A stretch of 47,271 bases of DNA from JACDBZ01 sp036262075 (lineage in GTDB: Bacteria; Chloroflexota; Limnocylindria; QHBO01): contig DATAJO010000019.1 in assembly GCA_036262075.1 (NCBI GenBank), forward strand, positions 1 through 47,271, in the 5' to 3' direction. The number at the start of each line of letters is the position of its first letter. Within the stretch, counting starts at the first letter, position 1. This document shows positions 31,595-40,346 of the stretch, piece by piece. The notes below the pieces were generated by a model. It worked only from the letters and a program-made list of their open reading frames with translations, was not told the DNA's origin and made no database searches. Both the position numbers and the translations under genes were made by a program.

Positions 31595-33159
31595 ACGAGG
31601 GCCTCCGCGTCGACGCGCGGGAAGATCGGCTCCGGGGTGCCGGTCCGCCAGTCAGCCGGTCCCCCACCCCACGCCGCGAGGACGTCGAGGCCCGGCCCGC
31701 CGGCGCCGCGCTCGTCGTACGGGACGGGCACGCCGAGCTGCTCGTGGATCCGGCGCGCGCCGCGCGGCGCCACCGGGGCGAGGAGATGCCCGACGATGCG
31801 GCACGCCTCGGCCATGACGGCCAGCACCTGGCCGACGCGCTCGGTGTCGCCCTGCTTGTTCAGGCTCCACGGCGCCTGCCCCTCGGCGTAGCCGTTGGCG
31901 GCATGGGCGAGCGTCATCATCGACGCCAGCGCGTCGTCGAGGTGGTACCGGTCCATCGCCGCGCGGTACGCGGCAACGGCCCGCTCGGCGGTGGCGCGGA
32001 TCTCGAGGTCGGCGGTCCGGGTCGCATCGGTCACGGCCGGCAGACGGCCGTCGAGGTAGCGGTTCGTCATGCTCACCGTGCGGTTCACGAGGTTGCCGAG
32101 GTCGTTGGCGAGGTCCGCGTTGTAGCGGCGCACGAACGCCTCGGTCGAGACGTCGGCGTCGCGGTCGAACGGCACCTCGCGCAGGACCATGTACCGCACG
32201 CCGTCGACGCCGAAGGCCGCCGCCGTGTCGTCGGGGTCGCGCACGTTGCCCGTCGTCTTGCTCATCCGCGCCCCGCGGTCGAGCATGAAGCCGTGGGCGA
32301 AGACCTGCTTCGGCAGCTCCAGGCCGGCGCTCATGAGCATCGCCGGCCAGTACAGGCAGTGGAAGCGGGTGATGTTCTTGCCGATGACGTGGAGGTCGGC
32401 CGGCCACCATCGGCGCATCATCTCCTCGTCGTCGGGGAAGCCGGCGCCGGTGAGGTAGTTCGTCAGGGCGTCGAACCAGACGTAGATGCGATGCGACGGG
32501 TCGCCCGGGAACGGGATGCCCCAGCTCGTGCCGGATCGGCTGATGCTGAAGTCGCGCAGCCCCTCCCTGAGCCAGCCGAGGACCTCGTTGCGGAAGTGCT
32601 CGGGCTCGCAGAACGTCGGGTTCTCCTCGTACAGCCGCTCGAGCCGCTCCTGGTAGGCCGACAGGCGGAAGAAGTAGTTCGCCTCCTCGAGCCACTGGGG
32701 CTCGAGGGTCGGGTGGTCCGGACACCGGCCGTCGACCAGCTGCTGGTCGGTCTTGAACTCGTTGCAGCCGGTGCAGTACCAGCCGGAGTACACGCCCTGG
32801 TAGACGTCGCCGTTCTCCTGCGCCCGCCGGACCATCTCGACCGATGCCCTGGCGTGGTCGGGATCGGTGGTGCGGATGAAGCGGTCGAAGCTGATGTCGT
32901 AGCGCTCGAACGTCGCCTTCCAGGTCGCCGCCCACGGGTCGATGAGCGCGTGCGGGTCGATGCCCTTCTCGCGCGCGTCGCGCTCGACGTTGGCCGAGTG
33001 CTCGTCGAGGCCGGTGAGGAAGCGGACGTCCTTGCCGAGCAGGCGCTGGTAGCGCGCGATGACATCGGCGCCGATGGCCTCGAACATCGAGTGCAGCGCC
33101 GGCTTCGCCGACGGATAGAAGATCGCGGTCGTCAGGTAGAACCGCTCGGGCGCGCCCAT
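31591..33159 (-). CDS. metG: Methionyl-tRNA synthetase with altered HIGH motif
   Basis: The 522-aa product charges tRNA(Met). Class I synthetase fold: strand FYLTTAIFYPSAKP, connective peptide with one zinc knuckle (Cys129, Cys132, Cys146, His149), VWFDALTNYLTG, GKNITRFHCLYWPAML, and KMSKS-like RMSKT at 298-302. At the place of HIGH the residues are ALHS (21-24), aligned by flanking KP and EAIGADVIARY; both histidines are absent at their usual places. Length and order otherwise fit a single-knuckle MetRS lacking a C-terminal extension. The gene overlaps tatD and abuts the oxidoreductase gene. Confidence 0.93.
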   Translation of the reverse strand: MGAPERFYLTTAIFYPSAKPALHSMFEAIGADVIARYQRLLGKDVRFLTGLDEHSANVERDAREKGIDPHALIDPWAATWKATFERYDISFDRFIRTTDPDHARASVEMVRRAQENGDVYQGVYSGWYCTGCNEFKTDQQLVDGRCPDHPTLEPQWLEEANYFFRLSAYQERLERLYEENPTFCEPEHFRNEVLGWLREGLRDFSISRSGTSWGIPFPGDPSHRIYVWFDALTNYLTGAGFPDDEEMMRRWWPADLHVIGKNITRFHCLYWPAMLMSAGLELPKQVFAHGFMLDRGARMSKTTGNVRDPDDTAAAFGVDGVRYMVLREVPFDRDADVSTEAFVRRYNADLANDLGNLVNRTVSMTNRYLDGRLPAVTDATRTADLEIRATAERAVAAYRAAMDRYHLDDALASMMTLAHAANGYAEGQAPWSLNKQGDTERVGQVLAVMAEACRIVGHLLAPVAPRGARRIHEQLGVPVPYDERGAGGPGLDVLAAWGGGPADWRTGTPEPIFPRVDAEALV

Positions 33160-33909
33160 TCAGTGGCTGCGGCCCTTCGGCCAGTACAGCTCCTTGCGCA
33201 CCTGCTCCGGCGGGAAGCCGCGGGCGGCCGCGATCTCCTCGACGGCGGTGATCATGTCGGGGTTGCCGCACAGGTAGATCGTCGTGTTCTCGGCCGTCAG
33301 CCCGTGCTCGTCGAGCTGTGACTCGACGATCGCCTCGACGCGCCCGGTGCAGCCGGTCCAGCTCGGGCACTGCTGCGGGCGGCTGATGGTGGCGACGTAG
33401 CGCAGCGGGAACCCGCCGCTCGACTCTAGCTCGGTGAGGTGCTCGCGCCAGGCGAGGTCGTAGTCGTAGCTCACGCCGTGGAGCAGGACGATGTCCCGCG
33501 TCTGCCCGCGGTCGCGGAGCGTCTCGATCATGCCGATGAACGGCGCGAGGCCGGTGCCGGAGGCGACGAACAGGGCGCGGCGGCCGTCGTCCTGGAGCAG
33601 GAACCTGCCCTTCGGCCCCTTGATGTTGATCGGGTCGCCCACCGTGCGCTGCCAGAGCAGCGGCGTGAAGCCGCCCTCGTTGACGAGTCGGATGAAGAAC
33701 TCGTACTCGGACAGGTCGTCGGCCGACGACGAGATGCTCATCGGTCGCTGGACGAGCTTGCCGGCGGGCCCCATGAGGCCGAGCGTGGCGTACTGGCCGG
33801 CCTCGAACGGGAAGGGCTCCTCGAGGGCCTCGACGCCGACGATGGCCAGTCCCGGCGCGATCTCCTCCCATCGGCTCAGCCGTCCGTTGTACGGGTACTC
33901 CTCGCTCAT
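33160..33909 (-). CDS. FAD/NAD(P)-binding oxidoreductase (ferredoxin-NADP reductase type)
   Basis: The product is 249 aa with a FAD-binding beta barrel, RPMSISSS for flavin, GDPINIKGPKGRF, then the NAD(P)-binding half FVASGTGLAPFIGMI, VLLHGVSYDYDL and the closing LCGNPDMI. It resembles ferredoxin/flavodoxin-NADP reductases. No iron-sulfur motif is present. GAGGAAGG ends just before the ATG, and TATACT about 57 bp upstream is a possible -10. The gene ends directly at the metG start, so it heads that operon. Confidence 0.87.
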   Translation of the reverse strand: MSEEYPYNGRLSRWEEIAPGLAIVGVEALEEPFPFEAGQYATLGLMGPAGKLVQRPMSISSSADDLSEYEFFIRLVNEGGFTPLLWQRTVGDPINIKGPKGRFLLQDDGRRALFVASGTGLAPFIGMIETLRDRGQTRDIVLLHGVSYDYDLAWREHLTELESSGGFPLRYVATISRPQQCPSWTGCTGRVEAIVESQLDEHGLTAENTTIYLCGNPDMITAVEEIAAARGFPPEQVRKELYWPKGRSH

Positions 33910-34018
33910 CCTTCCTCGGGGGTTTCGCGCGGCGGGAATCGGGCGGGTGGTGCCGCGGGGCGCCCAGTATAGACGCGCCATCCGGCACGCTCGCCCACGG
34001 TTGCGGCGTTCGGGGCGG

Positions 34019-34022
34019 CTAG
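34019..34022. repeat. CTAG target-site duplication, left
   Basis: CTAG adjacent to the left end of the insertion sequence, matched by CTAG at 35077-35080. Confidence 0.7.
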
Positions 34023-35076
34023 CTGTAATCCCTCGCGAGGTTGGTGACACTCAAGACGTGTTCATCAGCTGCTGCAGCCTGACCAGCGGAGGGCTCCCGT
34101 TGAGCGCCAGGTGAGGGCGCTCGCGATTGTAGTGGTCGATCCAGGCAGCCAGTCCCCACCAGCGCTGCTCGGCAGAGTGGAAGACCTCCAGGTAGAGGCA
34201 CTCGCGCAAGGCCGAGCCGATCCAGCGCTCGACCTTGCCATTGGTCTGGGGACGGTAGGGGCGGGTGCGGATGAGGCGGATGCCGGCCCAGCGCGCCACC
34301 CGCGCAAAGGCCAGCGAGCGGTAACCGGGACCGTTGTCGGTAAGGATGCGCTCGACCGTGACGCCCCGCTCGCGGAACCAGCGCAGGGCGCGGACGGTGA
34401 ACGCCGCGGTGGTGCCGGCCCGCTCGTCGGGCAGCAGCTCGGCGTAGACCAGGCGGCTGGCGTCGTCGAGCGCCACGTGCAGCACCTCCCAGCCGGCGCC
34501 ACGCACCCGGCTGCGGCGGTCGCCGTGGGCGCGGTGGCCAGCGTGGTCGACGATGCGCCCGAGCTTCTTGGTGTCGAGATGCAGCAGGCCGCCGGGGACC
34601 GCGTACTCGTAGCGGATGACCGGCAGCCTGATCGGCTTCGGGCGCGATAGGCCACAGCGGCGGATGGCGCGATGCACGCTGGCCCGGGCCAGGCCGAGGT
34701 AGGCGGCGATGCGATCCGGTCCCCAGCCGGTGGTGATGCGCAGGCCGGCGATGAGGCGCTCGGTCTCGGCGCTCAGCCGCTGCGGGCTGGTCAGCGGACG
34801 GCTCGAGCGGTCGACGAGCCCGGCCTGGCGTCCTGCCTGCCAGCGCGGGCGCCAGCGGTAGTAGCAGCGTCGACTGATGTTGAAGGCCAGGCAGGCAGCG
34901 ACGACGGTCATGCCGGCTTCGACCGCGGCAAAGACCTCGGCCCGGCCACGTGGCGTGAGCCGGGCATTGGGGTGACAATGGACCACGGGAGCCCTCCGCT
35001 GATTGAAGGTTCAGACACCCCTCAACCTAGCGGGTCAGGGCTCCCTTTCTGTCACCAACCTCGCGAGAGAACAGAG
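34023..35076. mobile_element. IS481-family insertion sequence, complete, 1054 bp
   Basis: It has 18-bp perfect inverted repeats with arms CTCGCGAGGTTGGTGACA (34032-34049) and the reverse complement (35050-35067), and weaker identity outward. CTAG flanks both sides (34019-34022, 35077-35080), matching the CTAG target duplication described for IS481. One intact transposase gene fills the interior. Symmetry to the same distance on both sides supports a complete copy. Confidence 0.9.
34051..34986 (-). CDS. IS481-family DDE transposase
   Basis: The 311-aa product has an N-terminal helix-turn-helix (about 12-60, RGRAEVFAAVEAGMTVVAAC then NISRRCYYRWRPRW), a second helical DNA-binding region, and the integrase core. 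Catalytic residues are Asp138 (LLHLDTKKLG), Asp217 (LTDNGPGY) and Glu253 (TNGKVERWIG). The spacing between the last two is 35 residues, giving DD(35)E. The C-terminus has YNRERPHLALNGSPPL, typical of the family. No frameshift is seen, so it may be active. Confidence 0.95.
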   Translation of the reverse strand: MVHCHPNARLTPRGRAEVFAAVEAGMTVVAACLAFNISRRCYYRWRPRWQAGRQAGLVDRSSRPLTSPQRLSAETERLIAGLRITTGWGPDRIAAYLGLARASVHRAIRRCGLSRPKPIRLPVIRYEYAVPGGLLHLDTKKLGRIVDHAGHRAHGDRRSRVRGAGWEVLHVALDDASRLVYAELLPDERAGTTAAFTVRALRWFRERGVTVERILTDNGPGYRSLAFARVARWAGIRLIRTRPYRPQTNGKVERWIGSALRECLYLEVFHSAEQRWWGLAAWIDHYNRERPHLALNGSPPLVRLQQLMNTS

Positions 35077-35080
35077 CTAG
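35077..35080. repeat. CTAG target-site duplication, right
   Basis: It also forms the TAG stop codon of the small gene at 35169. Confidence 0.7.
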
Positions 35081-35169
35081 CGGACGAGCCGCCGGCTGGC
35101 GAAGCGCCGCGTCCCCGGTGCCGTGTCCGCGCCGCACTCGACGCACAGCTCGGCGGAGCCGTTCGTCAC
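35077..35169 (-). CDS. Tiny zinc-knuckle protein, 30 aa, stop codon at IS insertion site
   Basis: The GTG start overlaps the stop of the preceding 90-aa gene by 4 bp (GTGA), and the product VTNGSAELCVECGADTAPG continues to RRLVR. It contains a Cys-x2-Cys pair. The TAG stop is the CTAG target of the IS481 element, so insertion did not change the protein. The C-terminal six residues RRLVR-type are basic. Such short CxxC peptides could bind zinc or nucleic acid. The coupling to the upstream gene and the intact stop argue for a real gene, but the small size keeps confidence moderate. Confidence 0.5.
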   Translation of the reverse strand: MTNGSAELCVECGADTAPGTRRFASRRLVR

Positions 35170-35438
35170 TCCGCCTCCGCTGTGGCGGCCGTCGACTCCT
35201 TCGACGATGGGCTCAGCGCGAAGAACGCCAGCACCGCCGGCCAGTCGACCAGGCCGAGGGACAGGAGCGCGACGCCGACGAACGCGATCCGTCCGATCGC
35301 GTAGACCGCCATCACGGCCGGATCCCCGAGGACCTCCGTGTTCGGGGCGTCCCCCGCGGTCCCGAACCGCCCGTCACCGATGAGGATCGCTGCGCCGATG
35401 AACCAGGCTGCACTGGCGAGTGCGAAGAACGACCGCAT
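35166..35438 (-). CDS. Small membrane protein with two to three transmembrane segments
   Basis: The product is 90 aa: FFALASAAWFIGAAILIG (about 4-21), a polar loop with GDGRFGTAGDAP, hydrophobic VMAVYAIGRIAFVGVALLSLGLV (about 42-64), VLAFFALSP (about 68-76), and a Glu/Ala-rich tail. No family is recognised. GGAGG lies 7 nt before the ATG. It is coupled to the CxxC peptide gene downstream. The IS element lies beyond that. Confidence 0.62.
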   Translation of the reverse strand: MRSFFALASAAWFIGAAILIGDGRFGTAGDAPNTEVLGDPAVMAVYAIGRIAFVGVALLSLGLVDWPAVLAFFALSPSSKESTAATAEAE

Positions 35439-35704
35439 CGCGGCACCTCCATCGGGTCCTCCGGACCCGCGCTACGGGCCGCCATGTTCGGCCCGCCGAA
35501 GTCCGCGGTCAATGGTCAGCCCCTTCGCTCGCCCTCGACGCGCTGGCGGTGCAGGTCGGTCGTGTTCAGCCCGAGGGCACGGGCCACCGCGTCGTCGAGG
35601 GCCTACGCGTTCCGGTTCTTCGTGACCGAGCGCGCGATGGCGTGGCAGTTCGACCACCGGGTCGAGTGGAATCGCCGGTTCGAGCCGGCGACCTGAACGC
35701 TGAT
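35439..35704. other. Intergenic stretch without a confident gene
   Basis: About 270 bp between the small membrane protein start and the ssb terminator. A plus-strand frame ending at 35696 (AYAFRFFVTERAMAWQ...RRFEPAT) looks a little protein-like but lacks a start and ribosome-binding site. A hairpin CGCCGG-TTCGAG-CCGGCG lies at 35673-35690. It holds no tRNA. Confidence 0.5.
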
Positions 35705-35742
35705 CGGGCGAGCGGGGCCGGGGGGACAAGCCCCGCCGCCCG
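35705..35742 (-). terminator. Hairpin terminator after ssb
   Basis: A 13-bp stem (CGGGCG and GCGGGGC paired with GCCCCGC and CGCCCG, with a bulged A at 35711) and an 11-nt loop starts 6 bp past the ssb stop. Confidence 0.75.
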
Positions 35743-35748
35743 ACGGTG

Positions 35749-36171
35749 TCACATCGCGACGACGGCCTCGAGGTCCGACTCGGCGGCCGCGCCATTGGCG
35801 GCCGGCTCGCCGTCGCCGGCCTCGGCGATGGTCTGCGCCTCCTTGGCGTACTCCTTCTTCGTCCGCCCCGACAGCATCTCGAGCGACGCGACGACGACCT
35901 CGGTCTTCCAGTGCCGCTTGCCGGCGTCGTCATCCCACTGACGCGTCTGGAGCCGGCCCTCGACGTCGACGAGCTGGCCCTTCGACAGGAACTGGCCGCA
36001 GATCTCCGCCAGCCGATCCCACGCCACGCAGGGGTGGTACTCCGTCCGCTCGCCGCCGCCCCCGCGGAACTCGTTCGTCGCGATCGTGAAGGTCGCGACG
36101 TGCTTGCCCGACGGCAGCGACCGCAGCTCCGGGTCGCGGGTCAGCCGGCCGACGAGCATCACCTTGTTCAT
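35749..36171 (-). CDS. ssb: Single-stranded DNA-binding protein
   Basis: The 140-aa product has an OB fold (about 1-105): MNKVMLVGRLTRDPELRSLPSG, ATFTIATNEF, YHPCVAWDRLAEICGQFLSKGQLVDVEGRLQTRQW. A short acidic/Ala tail ends in LEAVVAM rather than the canonical DDDIPF. It coats ssDNA in replication and repair. AAGGAG lies 9 nt before the ATG; an in-frame ATG at 36189 is less well placed. The upstream region has the 11-bp phased repeats. It is followed by a terminator. Confidence 0.93.
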   Translation of the reverse strand: MNKVMLVGRLTRDPELRSLPSGKHVATFTIATNEFRGGGGERTEYHPCVAWDRLAEICGQFLSKGQLVDVEGRLQTRQWDDDAGKRHWKTEVVVASLEMLSGRTKKEYAKEAQTIAEAGDGEPAANGAAAESDLEAVVAM

Positions 36172-36250
36172 ACCGATGGCTCCTTCCATCCGCTCTGCAG
36201 CGCACCGGGGGCGAGGACGGCCGCTGAGGTCACCGGACGGTAGCCGACGA

Positions 36251-36283
36251 CCGCTTACCGGCCGCTTAGGTCTCGCTTATCGG
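36251..36283. promoter_or_regulatory. Three 11-bp phased direct repeats upstream of ssb
   Basis: CCGCTTACCGG, CCGCTTAGGTC and TCGCTTATCGG follow each other without gaps, giving a 7-bp word (C/T)CGCTTA every 11 bp. The 7+4 layout with one-helical-turn pitch is typical of OmpR/PhoB-family binding sites. On the minus (ssb) strand they read TAAGCGG and lie 80-112 bp before the ssb ATG. Confidence 0.6.
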
Positions 36284-36289
36284 AGCCGA

Positions 36290-37162
36290 TCAGCCTCGGC
36301 GCGACCCGGGACGGCGGCGGGGATAGAGATGGTCGATGCCCGGCGTGCGAAGCGAGACCTTGGCGACCGGCGCGAGCTGGCGCTTGAACTCCATGCGGGC
36401 CACGCGCTGCCGGACCCACTCGACGAGCGCGCGGTCGAGGCCGGCGCGCACGCATCGCTCGACGCTCCAGCGGCGGTCGACGAGGGCGTAGAGCGCGCGA
36501 TCGAGGTCGGCGTACGTGCGCCCGAGCTCGCCCTCGTCGGTCTGGCCCGGCCACAGGTCGGCCGATGGCGGCTTGGCGACGATCTCGTCGGGCACGCCGA
36601 GCGCCCGCGCGACGTCGCGCAGCTGCGACTTGTAGAGGTCGCCGATCGGCTGGAGCGCGGCCGCCATGTCGCCGTGGAGCGTCCCGTACCCCAGCAGCCC
36701 CTCGGTCTTGTTCGAGGTGCCGATGACGAGCGCATCGAACGCCGCCGATCGGTCGTAGAGCACGATCATCCGCTGCCGCGCCATGACGTTGCCGCGCCGG
36801 ACGTTGGCGGCGTGCGGATCGGCGTCGTCGACGAGAGCCAGCATCGGCTCGACCATCGGGGTGATGTCGACCCGCTCGGTGCGGCAGCCGAGCTCGGTCA
36901 CCACGCGCAGCGCATCGGTCTCCGAGGCCTCCGACGAGGTCCGGTACGGCATCCGGATGGCGAGGAGGTTGTCGGCGCCGATCGCCCGCGCCGCGAGATA
37001 GGCGACGGTCGCGGAATCCACCCCACCGGAGAGGCCGATGACCAGGCGCTCGAAGCCGGCCTGCTCGAGCTGGCTGCGGATGAAGGCGACGATGACGTCG
37101 ACCGTCTGGGCCGGGTCGATCTCCGGCAGCGGCGCCGCCTGGCGCGTGGCGTCCTGCGTCAT
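36290..37162 (-). CDS. nadE: NAD synthetase, synthetase domain (ATP pyrophosphatase)
   Basis: The 290-aa product has the P-loop VIGLSGGVDSATVAYLAARA (about 41-60), GNVMARQRMIVLYDRSA, ALVIGTSNKTEGLLGYGTLHGDMAAALQPIGDLYKSQLRD and the KPPSADLWPGQTDEGELG block of NadE. It amidates deamido-NAD to NAD with ATP. It lacks the N-terminal glutaminase domain, which is encoded by the gene directly upstream, 16 bp away. It lies last in the minus-strand run that starts with the peptide transporter. Confidence 0.95.
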   Translation of the reverse strand: MTQDATRQAAPLPEIDPAQTVDVIVAFIRSQLEQAGFERLVIGLSGGVDSATVAYLAARAIGADNLLAIRMPYRTSSEASETDALRVVTELGCRTERVDITPMVEPMLALVDDADPHAANVRRGNVMARQRMIVLYDRSAAFDALVIGTSNKTEGLLGYGTLHGDMAAALQPIGDLYKSQLRDVARALGVPDEIVAKPPSADLWPGQTDEGELGRTYADLDRALYALVDRRWSVERCVRAGLDRALVEWVRQRVARMEFKRQLAPVAKVSLRTPGIDHLYPRRRPGSRRG

Positions 37163-37178
37163 GCCCGGCGTGCGGCCG

Positions 37179-38063
37179 TCACGCGTCGGAGTCCGGGGTG
37201 CCGTCCAGGCCGGCCCGTTCGGCGATGATCCGGTCGAGCTCGCGGCGGACGAGCTCGAGCCGCTCGTCGGCGAGGAGCGGCATCCCGTAGCGCTGCATGC
37301 GCAGGTCGTCGCCGTCGAGCGTGCCGACCACGAGGGCCTCCTCCCAGAGCGGCGCCTGCACGACGGTCGAGCCATCGGCGCCGATGACCCGCGAGCCGCC
37401 CCAGAACGTCAGCCCCTCCTCGTTCCCGACGCGGTTGCAGAAGGCGATGCCGACCGTGCCGAGCAGCGCGTACGTGTCCTGCATCTTGTGCCAGCCGCCG
37501 ATGGCCGCCATCCCCGCCGCGCTGCCGGGTGCCCGGGACGGGCCGGCGGCGACGTTGACGAGGAGCGACGCGCCGTCCTGGGCCTGGAGCATCGGCAGCG
37601 ACGGGTGCCAGAAGTCCTCGCACACGCTGAGGCCGATGCGGCCGATCGGCGCGCCGACGTCCACCGTCCGGATCCGGTCCCCCGGCCGCGTGAAGCGCCC
37701 CTCGTCGAACAGCCCGTACGTCGGCAGGTACACCTTGCGATGGAGCGCCACGAGCTCGCCGTCGCGCAGCAGCGCCACCGAGTTGCAGTACCGATGCTCC
37801 GCCGTCTCCTCGACGAAGCCGACGGCGACGAGCACGCCGGACGCCTCGCGACCGAGGGCGAGGAGACGCGGGTCATCGGCCGCCATGGACACCTCGGGCA
37901 CGAGGTCCTGGAGCAGGTAGCCGGTCAGCGCGAGCTCGGGCAGGACGACGAGCGTGGCGCCCTCGGTCGCCGCGGCGCGGATCCGCTCGGCAACGAGCTC
38001 GAGGTTGGCCTCGACGTCGCCGAGGCGAGGAGCAACCTGGGCGAGCGCGATGCGGTACTCCAC
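37179..38063 (-). CDS. Nitrilase-family glutaminase subunit, probable partner of NadE
   Basis: The 294-aa carbon-nitrogen hydrolase has the triad Glu43 (LPELALTGY), Lys110 (HRKVYLPTYGLFDEGR) and Cys148 (LSVCEDFW). The blocks TGYLLQDLV and KVYLPTYGLFDEGR are those of the glutaminase domain of glutamine-dependent NAD synthetases. Together with the adjacent nadE it would reconstruct the usual single two-domain enzyme as two polypeptides. The start is 7 bp after the stop of the ATP-binding gene at 38071. Confidence 0.88.
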   Translation of the reverse strand: MEYRIALAQVAPRLGDVEANLELVAERIRAAATEGATLVVLPELALTGYLLQDLVPEVSMAADDPRLLALGREASGVLVAVGFVEETAEHRYCNSVALLRDGELVALHRKVYLPTYGLFDEGRFTRPGDRIRTVDVGAPIGRIGLSVCEDFWHPSLPMLQAQDGASLLVNVAAGPSRAPGSAAGMAAIGGWHKMQDTYALLGTVGIAFCNRVGNEEGLTFWGGSRVIGADGSTVVQAPLWEEALVVGTLDGDDLRMQRYGMPLLADERLELVRRELDRIIAERAGLDGTPDSDA

Positions 38064-38070
38064 GGCGGCC

Positions 38071-39293
<1,223 letters not shown>

Positions 39294-39297
<4 letters not shown>

Positions 39298-40346
39298 GAG
39301 GCGACCTCGGCCTCGAAGCCGGATGGCACCAGGCGCTCACCCTCGGCCGGATACCAGCAGGCCACGAGGTGGTCGTCGGGCGCCGACGGCGCGGGGGCCA
39401 GCGGCGGCATCTCGACCCGGCAGCGCTCGCCCGCGTTGAAGCAGCGGTCGACGAACGGGCAGCCGGGGATCTCGCGCGACAGGTCGGGCGGATGGCCCTG
39501 GATCGGCACGAGCTCGCCGCGATCCTCGTCGAGGCGCGGGATCGACTGGAGCAGGCCGACGGTGTACGGATGGCGCGGCCGGCCGTAGAGCTCGTCGGTC
39601 GCCGCGCGCTCGACGATATGCCCGGCGTACATGACGTTGATGCGCTGGGCCATGCCGGCCACGACGCCGAGGTCGTGGGTGATGAGGATGAGCGCCGTGC
39701 CGCGCTCCTTCACGGCGGTGCGCATGAGGTCGAGGATCTGGGCCTGGATCGTCACGTCCAGCGCCGTCGTCGGCTCGTCGGCGATGAGCAGCTGCGGGTC
39801 GCAGGCGAGGGCCATGGCGATCATCACCCGCTGCCGCATGCCGCCCGAGAACTGGTGCGGGTAGTCGCGCAGGCGGCGCTTCGCGGCCGGGATGCCGACC
39901 ATCTCGAGCAGCTCGACGGCCCGATCGGCGGCGGCGCGCCGGTTGAGCCTGCGATGCGTCTCGAGCACCTCGGTCAGCTGGCGCTCGATCGTCAGGACCG
40001 GGTTGAGCGAGGTCATCGGGTCCTGGAAGATCATCGCCATCCGGTTGCCGCGCATCTGGCGCACCTGCTCCTCGGACAGCTCGAGGATCGGGTCGCCCTG
40101 GAACGTGATGCGGCCGGCGGTGATCCGCGCGGCGGGCTTCGGCAGCAGGCGCATGAGCGCCAGCGAGCTCACCGACTTGCCGCAGCCGGACTCGCCCACG
40201 ACGCCGAGCGTCTCCCCCTCCTCGAGCGTGTAGCCGATGCCGTTCACCGCGTGGACGGTCCGATCGCCGGAGCCGAACACGACGTGGAGGTTCTCGACCT
40301 CGAGCAGCGGCGGCGCCTCGGGCGCCACGATCGGGCGGGCGGTCAT
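39294..40346 (-). CDS. Dipeptide/oligopeptide ABC transporter ATP-binding protein (DppD/OppD type)
   Basis: The 350-aa product has Walker A GVVGESGCGKSVSSL, Q-loop MIFQDPMTSLNPVLTI, signature FSGGMRQRVMIAMAL, Walker B LLIADEPTTALDV and the C-terminal oligo_HPY part with GCPFVDRCFNAGERC. The two ATPases are paralogs, as is usual for this transporter type. ATG overlaps the permease stop by 4 bp (ATGA). Confidence 0.95.

Noticed and set aside
35671..35690. T-arm of a tRNA (GGTTCGAGCC)
   Set aside because: No acceptor, D or anticodon arms fit around it; it is a simple 6-bp hairpin.
35590..35696. Remnant of a plus-strand gene ending in RRFEPAT
   Set aside because: No start, no ribosome-binding site and no recognisable domain; kept only as a remark on the intergenic stretch.
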